Shown here: one piece after another, positions 13,431-20,759 of the stretch | Numbering within the stretch: the stretch's first letter is position 1 | How the letters are laid out: each line of letters begins with the position of its first letter | Assembly (NCBI GenBank): GCA_958419975.1 | Contig: CATZIG010000013.1 | Location: 1-20,759, forward strand | DNA: 20,759 nucleotides | Direction: 5' to 3' | From: an uncultured Collinsella sp. | Lineage (GTDB): Bacteria > Actinomycetota > Coriobacteriia > Coriobacteriales > Coriobacteriaceae | Made by a program: the position numbers and the translations under genes | The notes under the pieces: model-generated | The model's input: only the letters and a program-made list of their open reading frames with translations | Database searches by the model: none | What the model was told of the DNA's origin: nothing

Positions 13431-13461
13431 AACGGGGTCCGGCTTAACACCAAACCCCGTT
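13431..13461 (-). repeat. Hairpin after the aminotransferase gene
   Basis: AACGGGGT (13431-13438) pairs with ACCCCGTT (13454-13461), 15-base loop. It lies 35 bases past the aminotransferase stop. No T-run follows on the minus strand, so it may be a weak or factor-dependent terminator, or an mRNA end-protecting structure. Confidence 0.4.
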
Positions 13462-13495
13462 TCACGTAAAACATTGTAGGCAGAGCGCTTTACTC

Positions 13496-14680
13496 TTAAC
13501 GATACTCGTCCGCCAACTGTTTCCAAGCGGGTAGCGAATTGACAATCGTTTCGTAACTCACGCAATAGCCCAGGCGGAACCAACCCGGCATACCAAAGCT
13601 GTCCGAGGGAACCGCAAGCAACTCATACTTCTTTGCGCGCTCGCAAAACGCATTCGCATCGGGCTCCAACGCTTTCACCCATAGGTAGAACGCGCCATCC
13701 GGCTCAACATAGGTGTAGCCATACTCCGCTAGTGCGTCGGTAAGCGCGGTGCGGTTGCGTGCATAGGCCTCAACGTCACTCGGCTCATCGATGCAATCGA
13801 TAATCACGCGCTGAAAGAGCGCCGGTGCGCATACAAAACCCAGCGTACGGGCAGCACCCGCAACAGCCGGCATCAGACGTGCAGCCTGTGGATTGGTGTT
13901 GGGAACCAAAATCCAGCCGACGCGCTCACCAGGTAGCGACAGCGACTTAGAATACGAGTAGCACACCACGGTGTTCTCGTAGATCGAGGGCACCCAAGGC
14001 ACCTCGGCACCGTAGACAATCTCGCGGTACGGCTCATCCGAGATGAGCATAATCGGATTCTCGGGATCGCGCTGAGCGTTGGCTTCGCGCAGAACATTGG
14101 CCAGTCGCGTCAGCGTGTCGCGCGTATATACGGCACCGGTCGGATTGTTGGGCGAGTCGATAATGACGGCCGCTGTCTTATCGCTGATCGCCTTGAGCAC
14201 GTTGTCCACGCTCAGCTGGAACGTGTCTTCATCGGCGAGCGCCTCAACACACGTGCAGCCGGCCTTCTCAATCCACACGCGATACTCCGGAAAGTACGGA
14301 GCGATAACAATAACCTCGTCGCCCGGATTCGTAACGGCGTTGAGCGTACAGGTGAGCGAAGCCGCGGCGCCCACCGTCATAAAGACGTCTTTGCCCTCAT
14401 AGCTCGTGCCAAAGCGGCGGTTGAGCGATTCGGCGACGGCTGCTCGACATTGCGGCAGGCCCGGCGCGGGAGTGTAGCCGTGCAGCTGGTCACTCGGCAG
14501 CTCCAGGGCCTTCTTAATGGACTCAGCCACAGCGGCGGGTGCCGGAACACTCGGGTTGCCCAGCGAGAAATCGAATACGTTCTCCGCACCGATCTGTGCC
14601 TTGCGCTCAAGACCATAGCTAAAGATCTCGCGGATGATGGAGCTTTCCGCACCGCGAGCATACATAGTTTCGTTGATCAT
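13496..14680 (-). CDS. Pyridoxal phosphate-dependent aminotransferase, class I/II (fold type I)
   Basis: This 394-residue enzyme transfers amino groups between amino and keto acids. The usual fold-type-I landmarks are present: HGYTPAPGLP near 67-76, DSPNNPTGAVYT (175-186) with the Asn contacting PLP, ISDEPYREIVY (213-223), the Schiff-base Lys245 in YSYSKSLSLPGERVGW, and GWFRLGYC near the C-terminus for substrate carboxylate. It resembles the aspartate/aromatic aminotransferase group; the exact substrate is not readable. The start is ATG at 14678-14680 behind AAAGGGG; the longer frame upstream runs into a palindromic repeat and is rejected. TACAAT on the minus strand (14705-14710) is a possible -10 box. 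Confidence 0.92.
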   Translation of the reverse strand: MINETMYARGAESSIIREIFSYGLERKAQIGAENVFDFSLGNPSVPAPAAVAESIKKALELPSDQLHGYTPAPGLPQCRAAVAESLNRRFGTSYEGKDVFMTVGAAASLTCTLNAVTNPGDEVIVIAPYFPEYRVWIEKAGCTCVEALADEDTFQLSVDNVLKAISDKTAAVIIDSPNNPTGAVYTRDTLTRLANVLREANAQRDPENPIMLISDEPYREIVYGAEVPWVPSIYENTVVCYSYSKSLSLPGERVGWILVPNTNPQAARLMPAVAGAARTLGFVCAPALFQRVIIDCIDEPSDVEAYARNRTALTDALAEYGYTYVEPDGAFYLWVKALEPDANAFCERAKKYELLAVPSDSFGMPGWFRLGYCVSYETIVNSLPAWKQLADEYR

Positions 14681-14740
14681 CTGTTCCCCTTTCGCATAGG
14701 CGCTATTGTACGCTTTAGCCGAGCAAAGTGCCGCAGCAAT

Positions 14741-14800
14741 GTTGATTGGGGACAGACTTGAATGCGTGAAAACGCTCATTTAAGTCTGTCCCCAATCAAC
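14741..14800. repeat. REP-like palindromic element 3
   Basis: Perfect 19-bp arms GTTGATTGGGGACAGACTT (14741-14759) and its complement (14782-14800), continued by a G-U pair, ATT pairing and an inner GCGT/ACGC stem around a GAAA tetraloop, with a 2-base bulge. The GGGGACAGACTT/AAGTCTGTCCCC palindrome resembles REP-type repeats mobilised by Y1-family (RAYT) transposases; that link is inference. It lies between the terminator of ftsH and the upstream region of the aminotransferase gene. Confidence 0.85.
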
Positions 14801-14825
14801 AGACGGCCCCATATCGCTCAAAAGA

Positions 14826-14859
14826 AAAAGCCTCCGCAGGTTTCCCCGCGGAGGCTTTT
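14826..14859 (-). terminator. Terminator of the tilS-hpt-ftsH cluster
   Basis: Perfect 12-bp stem AAAAGCCTCCGC (14826-14837) with GCGGAGGCTTTT (14848-14859), loop 10 bases. On the minus strand the tail reads TTTTTCTTTT. It lies 11 bases after the ftsH stop codon. Confidence 0.92.
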
Positions 14860-14869
14860 GCCACAGAGA

Positions 14870-17011
14870 CTATTTGTCGGCGTCGGTGTCGGCATCGGCA
14901 CCGACGACGGCATGGTCATCGTCAGCATCATCGGATGCGGCTTCGGCATCCTCCTGCATGGCCGCCTGCGCAAAGGCCGCGGCATCAGCCGCCAGCTCCT
15001 CCTCGCTCATGCGAGGCGCGCGCTTCTTGGTCGGCATGCCGGCCGCCTTGGCATTGCGCTCCTCCTTGGCCGCCAGGATATCGCCCTCGCGCTCAAGGTA
15101 CGCATCCCACTCGTTGTCGAGCAGGGCGTTCACGGCGTCGCCTTCGACGGTCTCGCGCTCAAGCAGCACCTTCGCCATCAGATCGAGCTGATCGCGACGG
15201 GCGTCCAGGATCTCGACCGCACGACGATGGGCCTCACGCATAATGCGCTGAACCTCGATATCGATGCGGCGCGCCGTCTCCTCGGAGTAATCCTGGTGAT
15301 CGGCGTAATCGCGACCAAGGAACACCTGATGTTGCGCCTCGCCAAACACTTGCGTGCCCAGCTCCTCGCTCATGCCCAGGCGCGTGACCATCTCGCGCGC
15401 CATCTTGGTTGCGCGCTCCAGATCGTTGCTCGCACCCGACGTAATGTCATCGCACATGAGCTCCTCGGCAACGCGACCGCCCAAGAACACGGCGAGCTCG
15501 TCGAGCATCTCGTTCTTAGTCTTGAGGAAGTGGTCCTCCTGCGGAAGCTGCAGCGTGTAGCCCAGAGCCTGACCGCGGCTGACGATCGAGATCTTGTGGA
15601 CCGGATCGGAGTGCTCCAGGATGTGGCCCACCAGGGCGTGACCGCTCTCGTGGTAGGCAATCGTGGTGCGCTCGGCCTCGGTCATCACGCGACCCTTGCG
15701 CTGCGGTCCGGCAATCACGCGCTCCATCGATTCCTCGACCTCGTCCATCGAGATCACGGAACGATGACGGCGAGCGGCCAGCAGCGCAGACTCGTTGAGC
15801 AGGTTCGCCAAATCGGCACCAGTAAAGCCAACGGTCATCTGGGCGAGCTTCTCAAACTTAACGTCCTCGTCCATCGGCTTGTTCTCGGCATGCACGCGCA
15901 AGATCTGCTCGCGGCCCTTCACATCCGGACGGTCGACCGTAACCTGGCGGTCAAAACGACCGGGGCGCAGCAATGCCGGGTCCAGAATATCGGGACGGTT
16001 GGTTGCGGCGATCAGGATGACCGACTCGCTTTCCTCAAAACCGTCCATCTCGACCAGCAGCTGGTTGAGCGTCTGCTCGCGCTCGTCGTGGCCGCCGCCC
16101 AGACCGGCTCCGCGCTGACGTCCCACGGCATCGATCTCATCAATAAAGATGATCGACGGAGCCTGGGACTTGGCCTCCTTAAAGAGGTCGCGCACGCGGC
16201 TGGCGCCGACGCCCACGAACATCTCGACAAAGTCAGAGCCCGAGATGCTAAAGAACGGCACGCCTGCCTCGCCGGCAACGGCCTTAGCCAGCAGCGTCTT
16301 ACCGATACCCGGAGGGCCCACTAGCAAAACGCCGCGCGGAATCTTGGCACCCAGCTTGCGATAGCGGTCCGGATCGCTCAGGAAGTCGCGGATCTCCTCG
16401 AGCTCCTCGACGGCCTCGTCCACGCCGGCAACGTCCTCGAACTTTACCTTGGGACGCGTAGCCTCGTTAGTCTTGGCGTTGGTCTTGCCAAACTGCATGT
16501 TCCTGTTATTGGCGCCCATCATCTGGCGCATAAAGTAGAACATGATGGCGATCAGGGCGATCGTCGGCAGCACGCTCATCGCCAAGTCGCCCCAAAAATC
16601 AGGGTCGTTGGTGTTGACGATATACTTGGTGTCGGGGTGCTCCGCCATAAGCTCGGCAAGCGAATCGGAGCCGACATAGGTCGAGGAAAAGCTCTTGAGC
16701 TCGCTCGTATCGCCCTTGTCCTTTTTTGTCTTCCAGTAATGACCCGCCACGCTTCCGTCTTGAACCGTATAGGTCAAATCTTCGACGCGATCCTGCTTAA
16801 TGGCGCTGACCATCTCGCTCGTCGCGAGCTTAACGGTATTGCTGGAGCTGGCAAAACCGGAGCCCATATTAAAGAAGGCATAGCCCAGAAGCGCGCAAGC
16901 CAAAAGAAAATACAGCCAGCCCGTACGCGTGGGCTTCTTGCCTCCGGGCATCCCCGGGATCTTAGGCTCCCGGGGAGTCTGGGAATTGTTGTCGTTACGG
17001 TCGTCGGGCAT
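14870..17011 (-). CDS. ftsH: ATP-dependent zinc metalloprotease FtsH
   Basis: This 713-residue membrane protease degrades misfolded and regulatory proteins. It has a Pro/Gly-rich cytoplasmic start, a first membrane segment (about 31-48), an extracytoplasmic domain (about 50-140), a second membrane segment (about 142-162), then an AAA+ module: Walker A GPPGIGKT (232-239; the family usually has GPPGTGKT), pore motif FVGVGA (265-270), Walker B IIFIDEID (287-294) and second region of homology NRPDILDPALLRPGRFDR. The zinc protease site is HESGH (454-458). The C-terminus is a long acidic Asp/Ala tail. Start: ATG one base after the hpt stop codon; its GGAGG lies inside hpt, so translation is probably coupled. 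Confidence 0.97.
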   Translation of the reverse strand: MPDDRNDNNSQTPREPKIPGMPGGKKPTRTGWLYFLLACALLGYAFFNMGSGFASSSNTVKLATSEMVSAIKQDRVEDLTYTVQDGSVAGHYWKTKKDKGDTSELKSFSSTYVGSDSLAELMAEHPDTKYIVNTNDPDFWGDLAMSVLPTIALIAIMFYFMRQMMGANNRNMQFGKTNAKTNEATRPKVKFEDVAGVDEAVEELEEIRDFLSDPDRYRKLGAKIPRGVLLVGPPGIGKTLLAKAVAGEAGVPFFSISGSDFVEMFVGVGASRVRDLFKEAKSQAPSIIFIDEIDAVGRQRGAGLGGGHDEREQTLNQLLVEMDGFEESESVILIAATNRPDILDPALLRPGRFDRQVTVDRPDVKGREQILRVHAENKPMDEDVKFEKLAQMTVGFTGADLANLLNESALLAARRHRSVISMDEVEESMERVIAGPQRKGRVMTEAERTTIAYHESGHALVGHILEHSDPVHKISIVSRGQALGYTLQLPQEDHFLKTKNEMLDELAVFLGGRVAEELMCDDITSGASNDLERATKMAREMVTRLGMSEELGTQVFGEAQHQVFLGRDYADHQDYSEETARRIDIEVQRIMREAHRRAVEILDARRDQLDLMAKVLLERETVEGDAVNALLDNEWDAYLEREGDILAAKEERNAKAAGMPTKKRAPRMSEEELAADAAAFAQAAMQEDAEAASDDADDDHAVVGADADTDADK

Positions 17012-17012
17012 C

Positions 17013-17561
17013 TTACGAATAAACCTCCGGTTTCAAAATGCCCAGATACGGAAGGTTGCGATAGCGCTCGGCATAGTCGAGGCCGTAGCCCACCACAAAG
17101 GCATCGGGGCAATGGGTTCCAACATACTTGGGCGTGATGGCCGAGGTGCGGTCCTCAACGTCCTTCCACAGGAAGGCTGCGACCTCCAGCGAGGCGGGCT
17201 TGCGGCTCTCAAGGTTCTTCATCAGGTACTTGAGGGTCAGGCCCGAGTCCAGAATGTCCTCGACGATCAGCACGTCGCGACCACGGATGTCGATATCCAG
17301 GTCCTTAATGATACGCACGATGCCCGAAGACTTCACACCGTCGCCATAGCTCGAAACAGCCATGAAATCGATGTTGGTCGGCAGCTCGATCTTGCGCATC
17401 AGGTCACCCATAAAGACAACGGCGCCGCGCAGGACCGCGATCAACACCAGATCCTTACCAGCGTAGTCGCGCGTAATCTCCTCGCCCAGGCGAGAAACGA
17501 TACCTTCGATATCCTCCTGCGTAAACAGAACCTTCTCGATATCCGGATGTTGAGAAGCCAT
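17013..17561 (-). CDS. hpt: Hypoxanthine phosphoribosyltransferase
   Basis: This 182-residue purine salvage enzyme makes IMP (and GMP) from hypoxanthine (and guanine) with PRPP. The PRPP-binding loop VLIVEDILDSGLTL (97-110) and the flexible-loop SSYGDGVKSSG (70-80) are intact, and length is normal. The start is ATG at 17559-17561 with a GAAAGGG site upstream. It sits between tilS and ftsH in the common tilS-hpt-ftsH order and ends one base before the ftsH start. Confidence 0.95.
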   Translation of the reverse strand: MASQHPDIEKVLFTQEDIEGIVSRLGEEITRDYAGKDLVLIAVLRGAVVFMGDLMRKIELPTNIDFMAVSSYGDGVKSSGIVRIIKDLDIDIRGRDVLIVEDILDSGLTLKYLMKNLESRKPASLEVAAFLWKDVEDRTSAITPKYVGTHCPDAFVVGYGLDYAERYRNLPYLGILKPEVYS

Positions 17562-17618
17562 GACAACCCTTTCTTGTGCTTAATCGCCCACACACCGCCG
17601 TATGGACGCGAACTACAC

Positions 17619-17648
17619 ATTCTAGCAGCGCACGGGGTATATTTTCCA
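17619..17648 (-). promoter_or_regulatory. Candidate internal promoter for hpt-ftsH
   Basis: On the minus strand TGGAAA (17643-17648; 4 of 6) and TAGAAT (17619-17624; 5 of 6) are 18 bases apart, with a predicted start near 17612 and a leader of about 50 bases. It lies in the 148-base tilS-hpt gap, suggesting hpt-ftsH can be expressed apart from tilS. Confidence 0.45.
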
Positions 17649-17649
17649 G

Positions 17650-17670
17650 CCCGCGCATCATCAGCGCGGG
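17650..17670 (-). repeat. Hairpin after tilS
   Basis: Perfect 7-bp stem CCCGCGC (17650-17656) and GCGCGGG (17664-17670) with a 7-base loop, 40 bases past the tilS stop and immediately upstream of the candidate hpt promoter. It lacks a T-run. Confidence 0.45.
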
Positions 17671-17709
17671 AATACCGTCAACGCCGCACAGAAAAGCTGG
17701 TACGAGGGG

Positions 17710-19248
17710 CTAATCCGCGTCAACCACGCGAAGCAGATAGGCCACACGCGTCGCCGCCGTGCACTTAAAGCGTTCGTCCGCGCGAACTCCGGCGACCCAC
17801 ACCACGGCACCTCCCGGCGCCGTCCTCACCATGGGCACGCCGGCGCGCTCGGAAACGGGAATGCGAGCCTCTCCTAGCAAGTCGGATACCTTCTTGCTTC
17901 GGCCACTCATTCCTAACGGGCACATCACGTCTCCCGGTGCGGGACCGTCCACCCACAGGCGCGCCAATCGCGCCTCGGCAGGGATCTCGCCACGCGAGCC
18001 CGCCAGGATCCGCTCACTATCGCTGTCGGCAAAACCCAGGGCAGCCGCATCTACCAAAGCTGCCACTTCCCCGGCAGCCGCAAGCTCACGGGCGCGGCGC
18101 ACGATATCGCATCCCGGTTCAACGGCCATCGGCTCTGCGACCAGCATACGTCCCCCGCCCAACGGCAAACGACCGGGTACGGTAACCCAGTCAGCGACCA
18201 GGCCCTCGCGAGCCACCGGAGCCTTAAACGCCAGCATGCCAAATTCGACGCGTGCGTCAATTCCCGCCGGAAGCGTGACCGAGCCGGCGCCCTCGGCAAC
18301 GCAGGAAAGGACTCGCTCCACATGTCGCATCTCTGGACGAGCGTCCGGATCGATGCGTTTGATCGCCAGTCGCACGATGCGCCGCGCGATTACCACCTCG
18401 GCCGCAGCAAGGCGTCTGGCATCGAGCACCAGCGCGCCCGCCGCCTCTTTACGCAAACAGCTTCGAAACGCCTGCGCCGACAGCTGGGATAGAAACGCGT
18501 CTTCGTCACCCAAGATCTCACAGGCGGCGCCGATCGTCTTGCACACGCTCGCATTACGCTGTGCCACCACTGGCATTACCCGATGGCGCACGTAGTTTCG
18601 CAGATACGAGATATCCTCATTGCTCTCGTCCTCACGCCACGGCTGACCATGTACCTGTAGATAGCCCACGAGCTCGCCATGAGTTAGGTCGAGCAAGGGG
18701 CGCACCACGATATTCCTCCGGCGAGGAATGCTCGATAGGCCAGCGGGCCCTGAACCCTTAATCGCGTTCATCAAAAACGTTTCCGCGCGATCCGAAGACG
18801 TGTGCGCGGTGCAGATACGAGCCGCCGTTCGCGGTGCCCCCGTCTGGGCGCAGAGCTCGCGAACATACCTCCGCGCCGCGGCATAGCGCACCTCGCGGGC
18901 CGCGGCCTCAATATTGCCCGACTCCCCATCAAAATAAGCGTGCTCCACGCACAGCGGTAAACCATATTTCGCGCAGAGCTCACGCACAAAGGCCTCGTCG
19001 CCATCGGACGCCTTGCCGCGCAGATGATGGTTTACATGCAGCACATGCAGGCGCTCGCGAGCAATGGGGGCAACACCGCGTCCGTCTTGGATATCCAGCT
19101 TTGATGTGCACGCCATAAGAAGCAGTGCCGTCGAGTCCGCGCCGCCTGATACCATGAGCACGACAGGAGCAGCCTGCTGCCTCGTCCGGGTCTCATCGAC
19201 TGCCCCAGGCACGGCATGGTGTCCATAATGCTGAGATACCGTAGGCAT
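17710..19248 (-). CDS. tilS: tRNA(Ile)-lysidine synthase TilS
   Basis: This 512-residue enzyme attaches lysine to C34 of the CAU-anticodon tRNA-Ile, changing its reading to AUA; it is normally essential. It has the PP-loop SGGADST (34-40), HVNHHLRG, the family's AHTSSDRAET segment and RPLLDLTHGEL, followed by the central and C-terminal TilS domains (MCPLGMSGRSKKVSDLLGEARIP is the C-terminal signature, here split only for description as CPLGM and KKVSDLL). Start: ATG at 19246-19248 with AGGAGG 6 bases upstream. It leads tilS-hpt-ftsH and is divergent from the YycJ/WalJ-type gene, the start codons being 48 bases apart. Confidence 0.95.
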   Translation of the reverse strand: MPTVSQHYGHHAVPGAVDETRTRQQAAPVVLMVSGGADSTALLLMACTSKLDIQDGRGVAPIARERLHVLHVNHHLRGKASDGDEAFVRELCAKYGLPLCVEHAYFDGESGNIEAAAREVRYAAARRYVRELCAQTGAPRTAARICTAHTSSDRAETFLMNAIKGSGPAGLSSIPRRRNIVVRPLLDLTHGELVGYLQVHGQPWREDESNEDISYLRNYVRHRVMPVVAQRNASVCKTIGAACEILGDEDAFLSQLSAQAFRSCLRKEAAGALVLDARRLAAAEVVIARRIVRLAIKRIDPDARPEMRHVERVLSCVAEGAGSVTLPAGIDARVEFGMLAFKAPVAREGLVADWVTVPGRLPLGGGRMLVAEPMAVEPGCDIVRRARELAAAGEVAALVDAAALGFADSDSERILAGSRGEIPAEARLARLWVDGPAPGDVMCPLGMSGRSKKVSDLLGEARIPVSERAGVPMVRTAPGGAVVWVAGVRADERFKCTAATRVAYLLRVVDAD

Positions 19249-19276
19249 TTGCTTCCTCCTCTATTCGTCCGCACCC

Positions 19277-19282
19277 ATTGTA
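19277..19282 (-). promoter_or_regulatory. Candidate -10 box of tilS
   Basis: TACAAT on the minus strand, 28 bases before the tilS ATG, with no clear -35 box. The whole divergent gap is only 48 bases, so the promoters of tilS and the facing gene must overlap each other or the coding sequences. Confidence 0.3.
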
Positions 19283-19296
19283 TCCTTTGGAATCTT

Positions 19297-20106
19297 ATGT
19301 CTCGTCTGCACCTTCATATCCTCGGCAGTGGCTCTAAAGGCAACTGCGCACTCATCGAGGGCCCGCAGGGGCTCATTATGGTCGATGACGGACTGTCTCG
19401 CCGCGAGACATTAAAGCGCATGGCAGAACTGGGGCTCTCGACAGACAACGTCTCGGCTCTTCTCATTACTCATGAGCATAGCGATCACATCAAGGGCCTC
19501 GATGTCTGGTGCAAGCACTGGCACGGCCCCCTCTTTGCCAGCAGGGGCACTCTTTCGAACAAAGAAAATCTTTCGCATCTGCCTGTCGAGGAATTCGATC
19601 CCGGCGACGCCCTATCCATTGCCGGCATCCACGTGCAAACCTACTCAACATCACACGATGTCATCAATCCAGTCGGTTATCGATTCGACGCCCTCGATGA
19701 TTCCATCGGCTTTGCCACCGACACCGGAGAGCTATCGAGCCAAGCCATGAACACCCTCAAAGATTGTCGAGTCCTCGCGCTCGAAAGCAACCACGATGTG
19801 ACCATGCTGCGCGAGGGAGAATATCCCCGCTTTCTTCAGGAGCGCATCCTGTCTGCAAGGGGACACCTCTCCAACAGCCAAGCCGCCGAAGCCGCACGCG
19901 AGCTTGTTACCGATCGCACCGAACAGCTCATTGCCATGCATATCAGCCAAGATAACAATCGCCCGAGTCTTACCGTCAAAAGCTATGCCAAAGCTCTAGC
20001 CGCTACCCTGGATGACGAGGTCGGCAGCTCCGCCACCCTTCTCCAAGGATCGCGAAATCTCTCGATACGCCCCGCAAGTCAGTATCGGCCAGCAACCATT
20101 CAATAG
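19297..20106 (+). CDS. Metallo-beta-lactamase-fold hydrolase, YycJ/WalJ family
   Basis: This 269-residue protein has the MBL fold with the family start LHILGSGSKGNC (residues 6-16), the metal motif THEHSDH (58-64; His59, His61, Asp63, His64), a later STSHD and the ATDTGELS strand. YycJ/WalJ (VicX) proteins are thought to be nucleases or exonucleases linked to cell-wall or DNA maintenance in Firmicutes; here no WalRK two-component system is adjacent, so the role is open. The start is ATG at 19297, which puts the family motif at the N-terminus; its ribosome binding site is weak (GGA). The long upstream frame overlaps the tilS start and is rejected. Confidence 0.9.
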   Translation: MSRLHLHILGSGSKGNCALIEGPQGLIMVDDGLSRRETLKRMAELGLSTDNVSALLITHEHSDHIKGLDVWCKHWHGPLFASRGTLSNKENLSHLPVEEFDPGDALSIAGIHVQTYSTSHDVINPVGYRFDALDDSIGFATDTGELSSQAMNTLKDCRVLALESNHDVTMLREGEYPRFLQERILSARGHLSNSQAAEAARELVTDRTEQLIAMHISQDNNRPSLTVKSYAKALAATLDDEVGSSATLLQGSRNLSIRPASQYRPATIQ

Positions 20107-20120
20107 ACTGTCCTAGACAG

Positions 20121-20156
20121 CAAAAGGGGCCGGGAATCGCTTCCCAGCCCCTTTTG
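20121..20156. terminator. Bidirectional terminator between the MBL-fold and hsp20 genes
   Basis: A 16-position stem with one mismatch (20121-20136 with 20141-20156; CAAAAGGGGC outside, GGGAA inside) closes a TCGC loop. It has A- and T-runs on its two sides and serves converging genes. Confidence 0.9.
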
Positions 20157-20188
20157 TTATCTTTTAATAGCGCAGAACACCAACGAAG

Positions 20189-20620
20189 TTAGTCTATGGA
20201 GATCTTCGTAACGTTCTTCTTCTCGACGATCTTGGGAACCGTAACGGTAATGATGCCGTCGGCGTACTTAGCCGAGAGACCCTCGCTCGAAGCATCCTTG
20301 AGATACACACCACGCGTCGCGCTGTACGAGCTGAACTCCTTCTGCAGGAAGTTCTTGCCCTCGTTCTCCTCGTCTTCCTCGACATTCACGCTAATGGAGA
20401 GACGGCCCTCGTTAAGCTCGACATCGATATCGTCCTTGGCGACGCCGGTAAGATAAGCCTTGACCTCATAGCCATCGCCCTTATCCTCAACGTCAACGGG
20501 GAACGCCTTAGAGGCAATCGAGCCGTTCGCTAGGTCACTCATATCATCAAACAGATCGAACAGCGAGCTTGCAGAGGGACGAACGCCAAAAACCGAACGA
20601 TAAGGAACCATGCTTGCCAT
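20189..20620 (-). CDS. Small heat-shock protein, Hsp20/alpha-crystallin family
   Basis: This 143-residue protein is an ATP-independent holdase chaperone that binds unfolding proteins. The N-terminal segment has the common pattern of Phe-Asp-rich helices (SLFDLFDDMSDL, 19-30). The alpha-crystallin domain spans about 40-132 and includes the GIITVTVPK motif (122-130). The C-terminal KISID holds the I-x-I anchor used for oligomer assembly. The start is ATG at 20618-20620 with AAGGAG 8 bases upstream; a second ATG 9 bases in is less well placed. It appears monocistronic. Confidence 0.94.
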   Translation of the reverse strand: MASMVPYRSVFGVRPSASSLFDLFDDMSDLANGSIASKAFPVDVEDKGDGYEVKAYLTGVAKDDIDVELNEGRLSISVNVEEDEENEGKNFLQKEFSSYSATRGVYLKDASSEGLSAKYADGIITVTVPKIVEKKNVTKISID

Positions 20621-20683
20621 GTTTACCACTCCTTTTAGGACTGCCGAGCCATCTTCTAGGTGACTGGGACTTCTTTTGACGCT

Positions 20684-20750
20684 CTTATATATGCCCACCC
20701 AGTGCTTATATATACATCGACTATAAAGTTTTTTGAGTCCAGTACTATAA
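20684..20750. promoter_or_regulatory. Upstream region of hsp20 with phased AT-rich repeats
   Basis: CTTATATAT occurs at 20684-20692 and 20705-20713, exactly 21 bases apart, and ACTATAA at 20720-20726 and 20744-20750. On the minus strand the first pair reads ATATATAAG and can supply a -10 box. A TTGAGT half-site (20733-20738) matches one half of the HspR/HAIR operator, but the second half is not conserved. The pattern suggests a regulated heat-shock promoter, though none of the known operators fits well. Confidence 0.35.
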
Positions 20751-20759
20751 GCATATCTA

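Noticed and set aside
14762..16324. A 520-codon plus-strand frame opposite ftsH
   Set aside because: Antisense shadow of ftsH; starts inside the palindrome at 14741-14800, no ribosome binding site or recognisable domain.
20733..20750. HAIR (HspR) operator upstream of hsp20
   Set aside because: Only one half-site (TTGAGT) matches; the second half after 7 bases reads TATAAG and is not complementary, so I do not call an operator.

Overview
The window reads as chromosomal DNA of a high-GC Gram-positive anaerobe, most likely an actinobacterium of the class Coriobacteriia (Collinsella-like). This rests on GC-rich third codon positions, GTG/TTG starts beside strong GGAGG-type ribosome binding sites, a tilS-hpt-ftsH cluster, an EF-G-2-type GTPase, PTS sugar uptake and the general look of the proteins. 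The genus is inference. About fifteen complete genes and one partial gene are densely packed. I see no rRNA, tRNA, CRISPR array, transposase or prophage gene.

Region 1 (1-4624) is a sugar-use locus. A LacI-family regulator (+) is divergent from a minus-strand operon of fructose-type PTS EIIBC, a GatZ/KbaZ-family protein and a transaldolase/fructose-6-phosphate-aldolase-family gene cut by the window edge. The divergent gap holds a CG-centred near-palindrome next to a plausible -10 box, a good candidate operator. The two gaps inside the operon are rich in RNA structure, including a possible H-type pseudoknot.

Region 2 (4744-8225) has a membrane-anchored DNA/RNA non-specific endonuclease (+) and, convergent with it, an EF-G-like GTPase with altered G3 and G4 motifs.

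Region 3 (8226-10889) is a polar amino-acid ABC importer operon (lipoprotein binding protein, permease, ATPase; minus strand). It holds two very long inverted repeats: one (9682-9788) begins at the binding-protein stop codon, and one (10739-10889, perfect 41-bp arms) lies upstream of the operon promoter. The arms are unrelated, but both have a similar 13-bp hairpin core with a compensatory base-pair change. They look like members of one intergenic element family and are the most unusual feature here. A third, REP-like hairpin lies at 14741-14800.

Region 4 (10995-14680) has an RlmD/TrmA-family rRNA uracil methyltransferase (+) with a long basic tail, a PHP-domain hydrolase (-) and a PLP-dependent aminotransferase (-).

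Region 5 (14826-20759) is the housekeeping cluster tilS-hpt-ftsH (minus), a YycJ/WalJ-type metallo-beta-lactamase-fold protein (+) divergent from tilS, and a small heat-shock protein (Hsp20, minus). Strong GC-rich hairpins separate convergent genes at 5774, 12459 and 20121.
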